A DNA stretch of 64,000 nucleotides from NCBI RefSeq assembly GCF_963662255.1, contig NC_085059.1:6295234-6359233 (forward strand). Reading direction: 5' to 3'. Within the stretch, counting starts at the first letter, position 1. Every line of letters begins with the position of its first letter. The stretch comes from Cinclus cinclus. Taxonomy: Eukaryota > Chordata > Aves > Passeriformes > Cinclidae. This document shows, one piece after another, positions 46,956 through 58,457 of the stretch. Position numbers and translations under genes: made by a program. The notes under the pieces were generated by a model. It saw only the letters and a list, made by a program, of their open reading frames with translations, ran no database searches and had not been told where the DNA came from.

Positions 46956-48253
46956 AGCAGGGCGAGCGCGACGCAGAGCGGGGCCACCACGGCGGCGAGG
47001 TGACAGCGCAGCACCGACACCGGCACCCGAGCCACCGGCCAGCCCTGGTACTGAGCTGGGGACTGGCACCTGTAGTCCCCGGGCCAGCCCTGCCCCAGGT
47101 GCCCCGTGGCTGCCAGCGCCTGCAGCCCCCCTGCCCCAGGGCACGAGCACCTGAAGGGGTTGTCAGCCACAGCCACGTCCTGCAGGCGCCCCAGGAGATT
47201 CAACTCATCCCTCGGCAGCTCCGAAATGGAATTGTTGTCCAAGTGAAGGGTGTCCAGCTTGGGGTAATTCCTGATGGAGGGGACGGCCTGCAGCAGGTTT
47301 CGATTCAGGAAGAGCTTCTTCAGGGAGCTGAGGGAGATGTCTACAGCACGGAGGTGGTTGTGGCTCACGTCCAACACCTCGAGGTTGGGAGGCAGCGGTG
47401 TCGGCACTTCATCCAAGCCAGCGTTGGACAGGTTAAAATGCCGGAGGGCTGCTGGCCACTGGCAGGAGGAGGAAGTGCCTGCCATGAGCCGGTTGTGGCT
47501 GAGATCGAGGTGCCGGAGCTCCAGCAGCAGCTCCACGCCCTCACACACGCTGTGGTAGGAGCTCAGGTTGTTGTGGTGCAGACTGAGCTCCTGGAGCTGA
47601 GGGAAAGCTCCCTGGCAGAAGGCGGGGGCCAGGCTCCCGTCCCCGAGGCTGTTCTCTGCCAGGCCCAGGGAGCGCAGAGCTCTGAACACCTTCCCGATGG
47701 CACAGGGCAGGCTGGTGACGCGGGAGCCGGTGACAGCCAGCTCCTGCAGGGTCCCCAGCCACCTGCTCAGGCTGGAGAAGGCGGGCTCACGGCCCGTCAG
47801 CGGCGAGGATGTCACGTTGTGGAAGCTCAGGGACAGTATGGGCAAGTCCTGGCCATCCATGTCCCTCCAGTCGCCTGTCCCCTGGAAAATGCAGCTCTCA
47901 AAGGCCAGCTCCTGCACATGGGTGTAGGAGAAGAACCTCAGCACACGGGCGAGGAGTATCTCAGGCACCAGGACATTCCCAATAATTACTTTCTGGATGA
48001 CAAGAGAGCCCAGAGTTTCAGTGGCGGAGGCGTCCAGGTTCCTGATGGGGAAGGCTATGTATTTCTCCAGATCTCCTCCCTGAAACTCCACCACAGTTGC
48101 TGAGAGGCACTGGATGATGCTGCTGATGGTTTCCTCGGACAGGTTGTAGCACACACAATACTCCTGAGTGCGGTTGAAGAAACACCTGTCTTCCCTTCTG
48201 CCTTCTGCCACCAGCAGCCCCAGCCCCAGGAGCAGGAGCACAGCCACACTCAT
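46901..48253 (-). CDS. CD14: Monocyte differentiation antigen CD14, transmembrane form
   Basis: Leucine-rich-repeat co-receptor that delivers LPS to TLR4/MD-2. A single-exon frame gives 450 residues. The signal peptide is MSVAVLLLLGLGLLVAEG. A cysteine-containing N-terminal cap follows (RCFFNRTQEYCVCYNLSEE), then LRRs, clearest at about 240-370 (LRHLDLSHNRL, LEVLDVSHNHLRAVD, LDTLHLDNNSISELP). An LRRCT-like cap (NPFRCSC with later cysteines) precedes a hydrophobic helix (VVAPLCVALALLGVAGAV) and a short basic tail. Mammalian CD14 is GPI-anchored; a transmembrane form agrees with what I recall for chicken CD14. The frame stays open upstream, but a 3' splice site (TTTCAG) sits 10 bp before this ATG, so the first ATG of the exon is used. 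Several N-glycosylation sequons are visible. Neighbours TMCO6, NDUFA2 and IK confirm the locus. Confidence 0.93.
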   Translation of the reverse strand: MSVAVLLLLGLGLLVAEGRREDRCFFNRTQEYCVCYNLSEETISSIIQCLSATVVEFQGGDLEKYIAFPIRNLDASATETLGSLVIQKVIIGNVLVPEILLARVLRFFSYTHVQELAFESCIFQGTGDWRDMDGQDLPILSLSFHNVTSSPLTGREPAFSSLSRWLGTLQELAVTGSRVTSLPCAIGKVFRALRSLGLAENSLGDGSLAPAFCQGAFPQLQELSLHHNNLSSYHSVCEGVELLLELRHLDLSHNRLMAGTSSSCQWPAALRHFNLSNAGLDEVPTPLPPNLEVLDVSHNHLRAVDISLSSLKKLFLNRNLLQAVPSIRNYPKLDTLHLDNNSISELPRDELNLLGRLQDVAVADNPFRCSCPGAGGLQALAATGHLGQGWPGDYRCQSPAQYQGWPVARVPVSVLRCHLAAVVAPLCVALALLGVAGAVCLLRTGSCSRA

Positions 48254-49580
48254 GGCGAACAACCTGAAAGCTGGAGGAGAAACGGTGAATGGCAGCTGAG
48301 GGGAGCACTCTGACCCGGACTGGAGGGATGGTTTGTGCAGGTTCAGCCCCTCAGAGCCACCCCTCAGGGACAGGGCACTGCCCTCATCCCTCCTGCACCT
48401 GCCTGGCCACTGAGCCGTCATGACTCGGGACATGCTCGGCCCAGCAGCCAAACCCCCAGGAGCTGCACCCTGCCACCCTTCCTTCAGCAGGGTCTCCTGA
48501 GGCTCTGCACTGTCCTGCCTGGGCTGCCTTGCTGCAAGCTCCCACTCATAAACTACCAGGAAATGCCTGGAGCAATTACAAATGTGGAGTTACAGATAAT
48601 GAAGCCAGATGCATCAGTCTGACCAGGGAGAGAGCCCCAGCTCTGTTTGTTCTTCTGTAATCTGGGCAGGAAATTGCAACAGAGGCTTCATGTTTTCTCC
48701 TTCCTCACCCAGCGATTTGATTAATCACCAGCCCCCAAAGGGGTGGTAGAAAATGACCCCTGAAGGTGTGAACAAATCCCTGTCAGCACCAGAAGCAGGT
48801 AAGCTGAGAGAGTCTGATCTCTGACCACCAGGTTGCAAAAGAAGCAGCAAGCAAAAGACTAAAGGCTCCTAAATAAGTGCTGACTCAGTTCAAAGAGGGT
48901 CTTTGGGGATCCCCAGTCCAGCCTCCTGCTCTGAGCCGTTCTGTTGCTGGCACCAGCCCTAACCAGCCACAGCTTTCCTCGGCCACATCCCAAAGCCCAC
49001 TGAGGACAGAGCTCTCCCTACCTGTCCACGCCATCGCTGGGCTGCACCACCCTCCCGAGGAGCAGCTCTCCTACGGCACCTGCACCGAGCACTCTGGGAC
49101 CCTGGGTGGGTTTGTACAGTGACTCACCAGCCAGCTCACACCCAAAAGTTTCCTTGCTCCACTTCTGCTTCCTCCAGCTGCTGCCAAATCCCGGGCTGAG
49201 GTGCCAAAGGCTCCAAGTCCGGCACCGTCCAGCACCGGCGCCTCGGTGCTCCAGCTGTGTTCCAGCTGCTGCTGGCGCTGGCGCTGCCCGGGTCGGGTCC
49301 CCACGTCGGGGCTGGGCTCACACCTCCCGGACACTGCCCTCGCTCCCACAGTGTGACTTCCTGAGCAAGACAGAGCCTCCCAAGTCACTTCTGCTTCACT
49401 TCCCTGCGGCTGTGGCCTTGGAAAGGTTGTGGCCGGAGTGGCAGCGCTGCTCACTTTCCTAGGAATGGTGATGGAACAGAGTGCGGGCAAGGCTCCCCAA
49501 ATGCACTTTTGGGTTCAGCCCTTCTGGATGCTCTGATATTGCTGTGCCTCAAGGCTCCCCGGATGTTGAGCACCCTGCAG
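48254..49580. other. Upstream region of CD14
   Basis: The CD14 5' untranslated exon and promoter should be here. A consensus minus-strand donor (CTG|GTGAGT) at 49122-49127, ending an exon at 49128, is the best candidate for the first exon border. No other gene is seen. Confidence 0.4.
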
Positions 49581-49589
49581 GCAACGCAG

Positions 49590-49855
49590 AAGGATACAGG
49601 ACTGTCACACCTGGCATGCAGACCATGCCCAGGTGCATGTGTTCCATGTGGGATGGCACAATTCTCATCCATTGTCCAGGCAGCCCAAAGCTGCACAGAA
49701 AATTCCTTCACCGGAAGGAGCCAGAAGTGTTCCAGAAACAGCTGGATGTGACACTGAGTTCTCTGCTCTGGCTGACAAGGTGGTGATCAAAGGTTGGACT
49801 TCATGATCTTGGAGATCTTTTCCAACCTAAATGGTTCTGTGATTCTATGATCTCT
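49590..49855 (+). mobile_element. CR1 3' fragment
   Basis: A decayed body with the clear terminus 'gagatcttttccaacctaaa' and 'tggttctgtgattctatgat'. Confidence 0.8.
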
Positions 49856-49857
49856 CA

Positions 49858-49965
49858 GGTTTTTGTTTGTTTGGTTGGTTTTTGGTTTTTAGGGTTTTTT
49901 TTTGTGGGGTTTTTTTGTGTTTTTTTTTTTGTTTTTTTTTTTTTCTTTTTCCTTTCCCAGAGATT
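49858..49965. repeat. T/G-rich low-complexity tract next to the gap
   Basis: Long T runs with interspersed G directly before the run of N. Probably the reason the assembly broke here. Confidence 0.85.
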
Positions 49966-49999
49966 TCTCTGCCTATGTTGGTTTCAGAAAGGGTTTCAG

Positions 50000-50199
50000 N
50001 NNNNNNNNNNNNNNNNNNNNNNNNNNNNNNNNNNNNNNNNNNNNNNNNNNNNNNNNNNNNNNNNNNNNNNNNNNNNNNNNNNNNNNNNNNNNNNNNNNNN
50101 NNNNNNNNNNNNNNNNNNNNNNNNNNNNNNNNNNNNNNNNNNNNNNNNNNNNNNNNNNNNNNNNNNNNNNNNNNNNNNNNNNNNNNNNNNNNNNNNNNN
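50000..50199. other. Assembly gap, 200 N
   Basis: A run of exactly 200 undetermined bases, a likely placeholder size. True length unknown. Open frames crossing it are meaningless. Confidence 1.
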
Positions 50200-50299
50200 G
50201 GGGTGGGGTCCTTTTCTCCCTGGGACTATTGTGAAGAGGTGTTCAGCAATTCCATGATTCCTCTTCTACATTCCTCGGGTTACGTGAAATTCCTCAGCA

Positions 50300-50770
50300 C
50301 AAGAAGGACATGGAGCTGCTGGAGCAAGTCCAGAGGAGACCACAGAAAATGCCTCCAGGGGCTGGAGCCCCTCTGCTGTGTAGATAGGCCTGGGAGATGA
50401 GCCTGGAGAAGGCTCAGGGGAGACCTTAGAGCCCCTGCCAGTGCCTAAAGGAGCTCCAGGACAGAGGACTTCAGACAAGGGCATGGAGTGACAGGACAAG
50501 GGGTAATGGGCTTCCCACTGCCAGAGGGCAGTGTTAGATGGGATATTGGGAAGAAAATTCCTCCCTGGGAACGTGGGGAGGCCCCTGGCAGAGGCTGCCC
50601 GGAGGAGCTGTGTCTACCCCCTGGATTCCTTGGCAGCGTTTCAAGGCCAGGCTGGGACAGAGCTTGGAGCAAGCTGGGATAGTGGAAGGTGTCCCTGCCC
50701 GCGGTGGAGGGGGTTGGAAACTAGATGAGCTTTAAGGTCTCTTCCCGTCCAAATGAGTCCGGAATTCCAT
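50300..50770 (+). mobile_element. CR1 3' fragment
   Basis: 'atggagctgctggagcaagt', 'gatgggatattgggaagaaa' and 'aaggtctcttcccgtccaaa' show a near-500-bp CR1 tail upstream of TMCO6. Confidence 0.9.
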
Positions 50771-50939
50771 GAAACTGCTGCTTGCTGAGTGCATGATGGA
50801 AAAGTCACAGCTGCCCTCTGAGCTCTCCTCCCGGCCCCCTTCTGAGGAGCCCGACAGCTCTGCCCGGGTCTGGTATCTTTAATTTCTGCCCTCCAGCCGC
50901 AAATTTCCCCAAAACACCTTCCTGGGGAAGCACGAACTG

Positions 50940-51400
50940 CTCCGCCCCTCGGTCCCCCATCACCGCGGCGGAAGGTCCCCGGGCCACCGAGCCGCCCTTG
51001 GGTTCATAATTTTTAGTGACTCTTTGGGTGCTTTTTATTTGCCTCAGCACAACCAGCAACCCATCCCGGCGGCTGCACAGCTGCCCGTGCCCGGAGCGGG
51101 GCTGCGTGGTCCGCTTGCGAAGGGGGAGGCGGGATCGTGTTTTTCCCCGCCTCGAGACCGCCCCAGGACCGGCCTTTTTCCTCCTCCTCCTCCTCCCTCC
51201 TCCATCATGTGGAGCCGGCGGCGGGGCCGGCGCGGTGGGGCGAAGCGCGGAGGAGCTGCGGGAGCGGCGGCGGGAGCGAGAGGCAGGTCCGGCCGGGGAC
51301 CCCGGGCACAGCCGGGGGGTTTGCGGGGTCCCCCGTGGGTGGGAGGGGACCCCCAGCTCAGCCCTGGCCGCCTCCATCCCCCGCCCCGCTCGGTCGCGCA
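50940..51400 (+). promoter_or_regulatory. CpG-rich promoter of TMCO6
   Basis: GC- and CpG-rich block around the TMCO6 start codon at 51207, with a pyrimidine-rich run ('ctcctcctcctcctccctcc') just before it. No TATA box is seen. Confidence 0.65.
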
Positions 51401-54400
51401 TCGCGGGATGCGCGGGGTGATTCGGGGAAGCGATTTTACAGCTTCGCCCTTAACCCCTGGGGTTTTCTGCCGTGAATTCCCCGTTTCTTTCAACACCCCC
51501 CCGCTGTCTGGGTTCTCCAAAGTCTCGCCTAAGTCTCAGCCGGGAGAAAAGGAGGCTCAGGGGGGACCTTGTGGCTCTGCACAACTCCCTGACAGGAGGG
51601 GACAGCCGGGGGGGGGTCGAGCTCTGCTCCAGGGAAACAGGGGACAGGAGCAGAGGGGAAAACGGCCTCAGGCTGGGCCAGGGGAGGTCAGGGTGGATAT
51701 TAAGGAAAATTTCTTCATGAAAAGGGTGGTCAGGCATTGGGACAGGCTGCCCAGGGCAGTGGTGGAGTCGCCATCCTTGGAGATGTTTTTCTAAAAACAA
51801 GTGGTGGGGAAACTTGGGGCATGCCTTAGTGGCCATGGTGGTGTTCAGTAGAAGGCTGGAGTTGATGATCGTGCAGGTCTTTTCCGACTTTAATGATTTT
51901 ATGGTCCTGTGTGAAATCCAGCCTCAGGTCCCTCCAGCTGGTCCTTGGGCCCTCTGTCCCATATTTCCTGTCCATTATCCCAGCAGTGGCTTCACACTTT
52001 GTGTGCCCGACCCTCAGCCCCAGCTCCAGGTGCAGTCCCTTGCTCGTGCATCCCTTCCAGGCTTGCCCAAGGAGGAATGGGCAATTTCCTCCCTGGATTG
52101 AGCGGGGATTGAGGCTCTTGGGTGGGATGGGGAATTGTCCTGGCCCATGGTGACATGTCCCCGATCCCCTGGCAGCCCTCAGGAAGGCCCGGCGGCAGGA
52201 GCAGCTGGTCAGCAAGCGGCTCCTGCGGGAGGACAGCGTGCCCGAGGAGGGGGGACAGCAGGGAGCAGACGTCGTGCCAGACACACTCTCAGAGGATGAG
52301 GTGAAGAACCTGACGTTCTCCATGGCAATGGGGGTCCCGGGGGTCTTCCCCAGACTCAGCATATGAAGGAGGCTGGGTGGGGGTGGGTTTGGGAATGGTT
52401 CTGATTCACTGCCAGCCACAGTTAAGGCTCCTTGTGCCCATCTATATGCCCTGGGTTCCTTTGCCTCGAGGATTAACGGGACAAAATCTTAAATGCTGGC
52501 AGTGCTGGAAGCTCACCCACCTTTCAATTCCCTGGCCAGGTTCTGGAGCTGCTCAGGGGTGTGCAGAGGGGCTCGGAGGACAGGAAGCGTTCGCTCGGCC
52601 GCCTCCGCTGGGCTCTGCAGAACGAGGAGACTCAGCAGAAGTTTGTCAGGTCAGCCCAGGCCTGCTGTGGCTGTTGCCTGTCCCGAGGAGCCCTGCGTCC
52701 CCGTGGCTGGGCGGGTGAGCTGGCATGTGGCCTGAGTGGGAGGTGACAGCAGCCTTTGGATCCCCCAGGCTGGACGGCAGCATCCGGGTGCTCACTGGGC
52801 TCTTCACCAGCAGCCTGGCTGACCTGCAGCTGGAGGCTGCCCGCTGTCTGCACGAGCTGTCCCACTCCAGTGTCCCCATGGTGGCAGAGGCGTGCCTGCC
52901 TGTCACCTCCTACCTGCTCACCTACCTGTCAGGACACAGCCTGGAGTTCACGGTGAGATCCATGGGAATGTCGGCTGGGGCCCTGGCACCTGGGAATCCT
53001 TTGGCATTAACCTCTTCTGGTCACATGTGGCTCACGTGGGAAGGGTGAGAAGGGGCCCTCTGGAAACAAAAATCTTGGCATCACAGCCTTACTGTTGGAG
53101 CAGGACTGTTCCAGTGCCCAGGTGTTATGACCTCTTATTATGATGGTGGGGTAACTAATCACAGATCCCTTGGGTTGGATTAGAGTGGAACTACACTGAA
53201 TGACCTGTGTTTATCTATCTGTGCATCTATCTATAGTAGGTTTATTATAGAACAATTTGGCTGCAATGGAAAGGAGGTATGTAGGCATTTTGGTTGTTAT
53301 CCATAGAAATGAAACCATACAAAAGTACAAAGATATCACTTAAAAATATGTATAAGAAAGAACGAAAGGGTAGAGTGCCTGTGGCTCCATGCTGTACAAT
53401 TTGATCTGGGAAAGGAGATAACAGCTGGAGTAGCTCTGGGATGCCCGTGTGTTTTCCAGCTGGTCCATTGGTAAGCAGACAGGCTCAGAGCTAAGGAGCA
53501 AGGTGGGCACTGACCCCAGGTGCTGATCCCATTTGAATGCAGCAGACTCCAGGAGAACCAGAGGGGGCTCAGGGAAATGTCATCCTGAAATTAGAAGCCT
53601 GAAAAACCTCCAAAGTGGGAGTGATCAGATCCCAACTTCGGTCAGATAGAAAAAGAATGAACTGAAGCTGATTGAGCTGGGAATGGGGTGGCTGGGGAGT
53701 CCAGCAGCATCCATCTATGTTCCCCCTCCAAGGGCAGCTCCTGCCTTGCTCAGGGCAGTGTGTGGGACCTGAGGCTTGGCCCACGGGGTCACCTCCTGCT
53801 CTGCTGTGTTGTTTCAGGAACTGTGTCTGTACACACTGGGGAACCTCGTAGTGGAAAGTGAGGCTGTGAGGAAGCAACTTGTGCCCCAGGGCATTATTCC
53901 AGTGCTGGCATCCTGCATCCAGGTGGGTGAAACGGCTCAGCCACGTTTCTGCTGTGCCCTAGAGAGACTTCTGGCTGAGCCCTGAGTCACAAGCCCTCCT
54001 TCCAGCTTTGGGGAAGTTCTGCAGAGAGCTGTTCCATGAGCGTGAGGGTCACTTGTGGGCTCCCCTGTGCTCATTTTCAGAGCTCAGCTCACCACCTTGT
54101 GCTCTTCTCCAGCTGAATCTCTCCCCCATTCAGTGGCTGCCTGGTACAGTCTGTAGCACAGGGAGTTCTGTCCCCTCTCCCTGGCCTGGGTCCAGCAGGG
54201 CTGTGGTTTGCAGGTCCAAATGCTCAAACCAGGACTTCTGCTGCATTTGGGCTAAGCCTAGTGATTTTGGGGAGGGGGACAGCTCAGCTCTGGTGTGGCC
54301 ACAGGTTCCTGTGTCCCTCCTAGCCCCCTCTTCTCCAGGCACAGTGGAGCTGTGCTGCTCAGCTGGGTTTGACTGGCACCCTGGCTCTGTCAGAGGGATC

Positions 54401-57400
54401 AGCTCTGTTCTCTTTGCTTGCAGTCCCCACACGAGGCAGTGCTGGAAGGTGTGGGCTATGTCCTCTCACAGCTCCTCCAAGCCAAGGAAGCCCCCACAGA
54501 GATCATCCCGTGAGTCTGAGCCTCTGAACCCTGCACCAGGATGGGCCCTGGCGCCTTGAGTGGGATTTGTGTTCTGGGGACACAACACCTTCCCATCCCA
54601 GTGACATTAATAGTTCAGGGCAGAATCCTGCCAGATCTGTGGAAGTTTTGATGCGGATCAGGGTGCAGGGCTTGGCTCCTTTCCCTTGGCCTCATCTGAG
54701 CAGACAGCTCTGGTATTTCAGTAAAGGCCAGCAAGGAGCAGGGAAGGCTCGCAGGGAATTCTGGCTGTGTTGCTCTTGCAAAGATCAACTGGACAGCCCC
54801 CAGTTTGAAAAACGTGACTCCAGTCAGTGTCCTGAGTGTCCCCAGGCTCTGCCGTGGACAGAGGAAGCCCAAGGCTGCAGCCCTTGGCTCTGAGTCCCTT
54901 CCAGGTGTGTGTTTGGACCCTGTGGTCCCCAGTATGGGGTATAGCAGCTCCCTGCTCAGTGGCCAGGGTTTGTGTCTCCCTGTTGGTGTCCTGCCTGTGC
55001 CTGCATTAACTCTGCTCTCTGACCCCAGCCTGGTCCTGGACTCTGTTCTCCCCCAGCACATGCTCCGGCTGGTTTGCTCTGGCCTCAGGGCTGGGATGGG
55101 AGCAGCTGTAGAGTTTGCATGGTGTCTCCACTACATCATTTGTAGGTAAATGCATTTTTCTCCTTGTTTTGAGTTCCCTGGGGGCATCCGAACAGAGGCA
55201 CAAAGGCTCATGGTCCTGCAAGGGGATCTGAATTGCCTCCCCTTTTCCCTTGGGAAAGCAATTCCCCAGCTATCCTGGGTATCCCAGCTCTGCTGCCTGA
55301 ACACATGTGCTGTTTGCAGGATCAGTGAGCTCTTACAGGGTGGTAATGGGTGATAAACCTGAGGAGGCTGTTTCTAGTACTCTGACATGCCCCCAAATTG
55401 CTCCCCCATTCCTGGAGTTGTCCTCCACACTTCCCAAGGCAAGCTCCCTGAATTGTCACACAGGTGGGGTTGGCTCAGGACCACCCATCTGGGCTGTGCC
55501 AGCAATCCCTGCCTGCCACTGGAGCCAAGGAATGTGTCATTCCTGACTCAAGGGTCAGGGCTGTCGCTCCAAGACCCACACAGATAATTAAGTGAATGTT
55601 TTTATGGGCTTTTACATTTTCTCATAAGCTCAGAACAAAATCTGCTATTCCGATGTGAAAGAAGCCACTATTGCAATATTAAATAAGTCCTGTGGTGGTT
55701 TGGGAGAGCACTCAATTTCCAGGCCCTCTTCTTTGGTGAGGGGATGTGGCAGTTTCCCCTTTCCAAGCTGCAAGGCCACTGCACTGTCCTTCTCTTTGCA
55801 GGCACAAAGACAACGTGGTGCTGCTGGCACTGGGAGCTGTGCCTGCCCTCACCTCGCTCCTGCTCGACTTGGCTTCCCAAATCCCTGAGGATGTTCCCGA
55901 GGGCCTGGAGCTGGTGAGAGGTGGGCAGGGTGCAGGCTGTTCTCAGGATTGCTGTGGGGACCCTGCTCAGCTGGAGGGATTGGTGTGTCCCTCTGTCACA
56001 GCTCGTGTGCCCCGTGCTGCGGTGTCTCAGTAACCTGCTGGCACAGACAGGCTGCCAGGGCCAGGGCCAGGACGGGCGCCTGCTCGTCGCCCTCTTCCTC
56101 CTCCTGCAGTGCTTCCTGCAGCAGCACCCCTTCCTCATCCAGGAGTGCCTCTGGCTGCTCAACAACCTCACGGGTGAGTGTCCCATGTGGTGGTGGCACA
56201 GCTGGACACTGCTGGGACCCACCCTGGTTTTATTCACACCCTCCTTCTCTGACCACCCCAGCGGATGATCCCTTCTTCTGCTCTGCTCTGCTCTCCCTGG
56301 ACCTGCTCCCAGCCCTGCTGCAGCTCCTGACGTGTTCCCAGATGGCCATTGTGCTGGTAAACCTTGCCCCGTGCATTGGGAACGGTGGGGAAGCGCTGGA
56401 GTTTCAGGAACACAGATCCCACACTGACAGTGCTGGAGTTGGAGGGTGGATAGGGCAGCAGTGACAGCTTAGCAGAAGTTCTCGTGTGGTGGCAGTCACC
56501 AGCCACCTCCCCTGAAGCCACTCCAGCTGAATTTACCCTTGGCAGAGCCTTGAGTGGTCGCAAGGGAGATGTTAACTTGGGGCCAGCCCCTGGAGCAGGC
56601 CTGGGAAGGCTCCTGCCACTTTCTTTTGAAAGACCCCAAAGCTTCAGGAGATTGGGGATGCTGCCAGGAGTGGGTGGCAAGGCTGGGTCTGCCTGGCACA
56701 GGAATGAATGGTGCCTTGGGGTAGCTGTGGAGAAGGCATCCCAAATCCAGTGGTGTGGTGAGCACTTGGCTGTGGGCAAGCACCTGGCAGGACAAGAAAA
56801 AAAGGTGGAGAGGGACTTTGGGCACAAGTGACAAGACACCAGGGAATGGTTCCACACGGACAGAGGGCAGGGATGGGATAGTAGATGGGATTTTGGGAAG
56901 AATTCTTCCCTGTTGGAGTAGTGAGGCCCTGGCACAGGGTGCCCAGAGAAGGGATGGGGCTTGGACCAACCTGGGATAGTGGAAAGTGTCCCTGGCTGTG
57001 GCAGGGGTTGGACTGGATGAGCTTTAAGATCCCTTCTAACCCAAACCATTCCACAATTCCATGACATGGGGAGGGGGAGCCCTCCCAAGCCTGTCAGGAA
57101 TCTACCCGTGGAGCATTCACTGCTCGCTCCCTCTCCCTCTCAGGTCCTGACTGTGCTGTGCAACATGGCAGAGAAGGGAGTGTCCCAGTGCCAGCGGCTG
57201 CTCCAGCAGCCCCTCCTGCCCCGCCTCTTGCCCCTCCTCACACTGCCCGACCCCAAGACCGTGGGGCAGTGCCTGGAGCTGCTGCACCTCCTCTTCCTGC
57301 ACTGCCCAGAGGTGAGAGCTGGGAGATCTCAGGGCACAGGATTGTGAAGGGGACGGGGAGTGGTTATTGTGGGGGTTATTGTTATTGCGGAAGGGGGATG

Positions 57401-58105
57401 ATTATTGTAATTTGAATAACAGTGACTGCCACACTACCCTCCACTCCTCAGCACCCAGGCCCCTGCACAAAGGGACACTATGATGCAGAGGGTGGAAGCC
57501 CTTCTTGTGTCTGCAGAGACAATTATTGGCAAGAACTGGTGTTTGGGCAGGTTGTTTCTATCCCAAGTTTTCTTTTGATCCTGCTGAGGTTGCTTCACTT
57601 GCTGCAGATCACAGGAATTGATTCTTCCCTGTGAGGGTGGGGAGGTCCTGGCACAGGGTGCCCAGAGGAGCTGTGGCTGCCCCATCCCTGGAAGTGTCCA
57701 AGGCCAGGCAGGATGAGGCTTGGAGCACCAGGTGGAAGGTGTCCCTGCCCATGGCAGAGGATGGGAATGAGATGAGCTTTAAAGTCCTTCCCAATCAACC
57801 ACGAGCATGCTGGGATTTACCTGGATTGGGAACAGAGTGTCTGGGAGGGCCCTGGGGAATTCCTTCAGCCTTGTTCCCTGGGATGTGGTGGCTTGGGCAG
57901 AGATGATCAGCTGTAGCACCCAGCCAGCTCTCACCCTCTCACACAGGCTGCTGCTGATTTCACCAGGCAAGGTGGACACCAGGCCCTGGAGCAGCACCAG
58001 AGCACCCCAGAGCTGCAGGAGCGGGCACAGGCACTGCTGGATGTGGTCAGGCAGTCCCCAGGAGCCCCCAGTGCCTGCCAGGCCACACTGGCTGCCTTCT
58101 CCTAG
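51207..58105 (+). CDS. TMCO6: Transmembrane and coiled-coil domain protein 6
   Basis: Armadillo-like protein of poorly known role with homology to importin-alpha. Twelve exons: 51207-51286, 52176-52300, 52540-52649, 52769-52952, 53818-53922, 54424-54509, 55029-55145, 55802-55913, 56002-56173, 56262-56356, 57144-57311 and 57947-58105, about 503 residues (human 493). Conserved blocks are MWSRRRGR at the start, LRKARRQEQLVSKRLL, LEAARCLHELSHS, ELCLYTLGNLVVESEAV, VEFAWCLHYIIC, VLRCLSNLL, LWLLNNLT and VLTVLCNMAEKG. Exons 2-12 are in perfect phase. Exon 1 is not: the ATG frame (MWSRRRGR) and the conserved EELRERRREREA frame that splices into exon 2 differ by one base. This suggests an indel in the assembly or a real mutation. 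CR1 copies sit in introns 1, 10 and 11. Confidence 0.92.
51525..51905 (+). mobile_element. CR1 3' fragment in TMCO6 intron 1
   Basis: 'gccgggagaaaaggaggctc', 'tccctgacaggaggggacag', 'gtggatattaaggaaaattt' and the end 'ggtcttttccgactttaatg'. Confidence 0.9.
53110..53420. other. AT-rich block in TMCO6 intron 4, unassigned
   Basis: About 300 bp of AT-rich sequence with TATC-rich text ('tatctatctgtgcatctatc') that contrasts with its GC-rich intron. It may be an old insertion such as an LTR, but I cannot place it. Confidence 0.35.
56840..57063 (+). mobile_element. CR1 3' fragment in TMCO6 intron 10
   Basis: 'gtgaggccctggcacagggt' through 'agatcccttctaacccaaac' and 'cattccacaattccatga'. Confidence 0.9.
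57610..57800 (+). mobile_element. CR1 3' fragment in TMCO6 intron 11
   Basis: 'ggtcctggcacagggtgccc', 'ggaagtgtccaaggccaggc' and 'gagctttaaagtccttccca'. The body is shortened. Confidence 0.85.
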
Positions 58106-58135
58106 GCCTTGCCCCTTTCCTGCATTCCCAGGGGG

Positions 58136-58141
58136 AATAAA
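58136..58141 (+). terminator. Poly(A) signal of TMCO6
   Basis: AATAAA 30 bp after the TMCO6 stop codon, followed by GT-rich sequence. The NDUFA2 stop codon is only about 320 bp further on, facing it. Confidence 0.8.
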
Positions 58142-58457
58142 CTGTCTGTTCAACCCCTGGCAGCTTCCCAAGGGCTGCTCAGGGCTCTGATGTGCCCAGT
58201 GCTGGCTGCATGGGGGGGGCTGGTCCTTGATACCACCTGGTAGCCACCAGCCTGGTACCCTCCAAAGCCTGGAGCAGGGGCAGACTCTCCTGTGCCAGGG
58301 AGGGGTGAATGGCTGCATCAGCCGTTCCCTGGGCTCTCAGTCACCACCAAGCTCATGGTAAGCACACTGTGTTTATGAATTGATAAATTAAAGATACATC
58401 TTTGACGTTAAAGATGATCAGTCAAGTCTCCAGCACGTGTGTATTTCCTGTCAGTCG

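Noticed and set aside
46739..48103. 454-residue plus-strand frame antisense to CD14
   Set aside because: It mirrors the LRR codon pattern of CD14 and has no independent features.
48254..48451. N-terminal extension of CD14 to 516 residues
   Set aside because: A splice acceptor lies 10 bp before the chosen ATG, and a signal peptide begins exactly at that ATG.
49847..50400. Open frames spanning the run of N
   Set aside because: They exist only because undetermined bases contain no stop codons.
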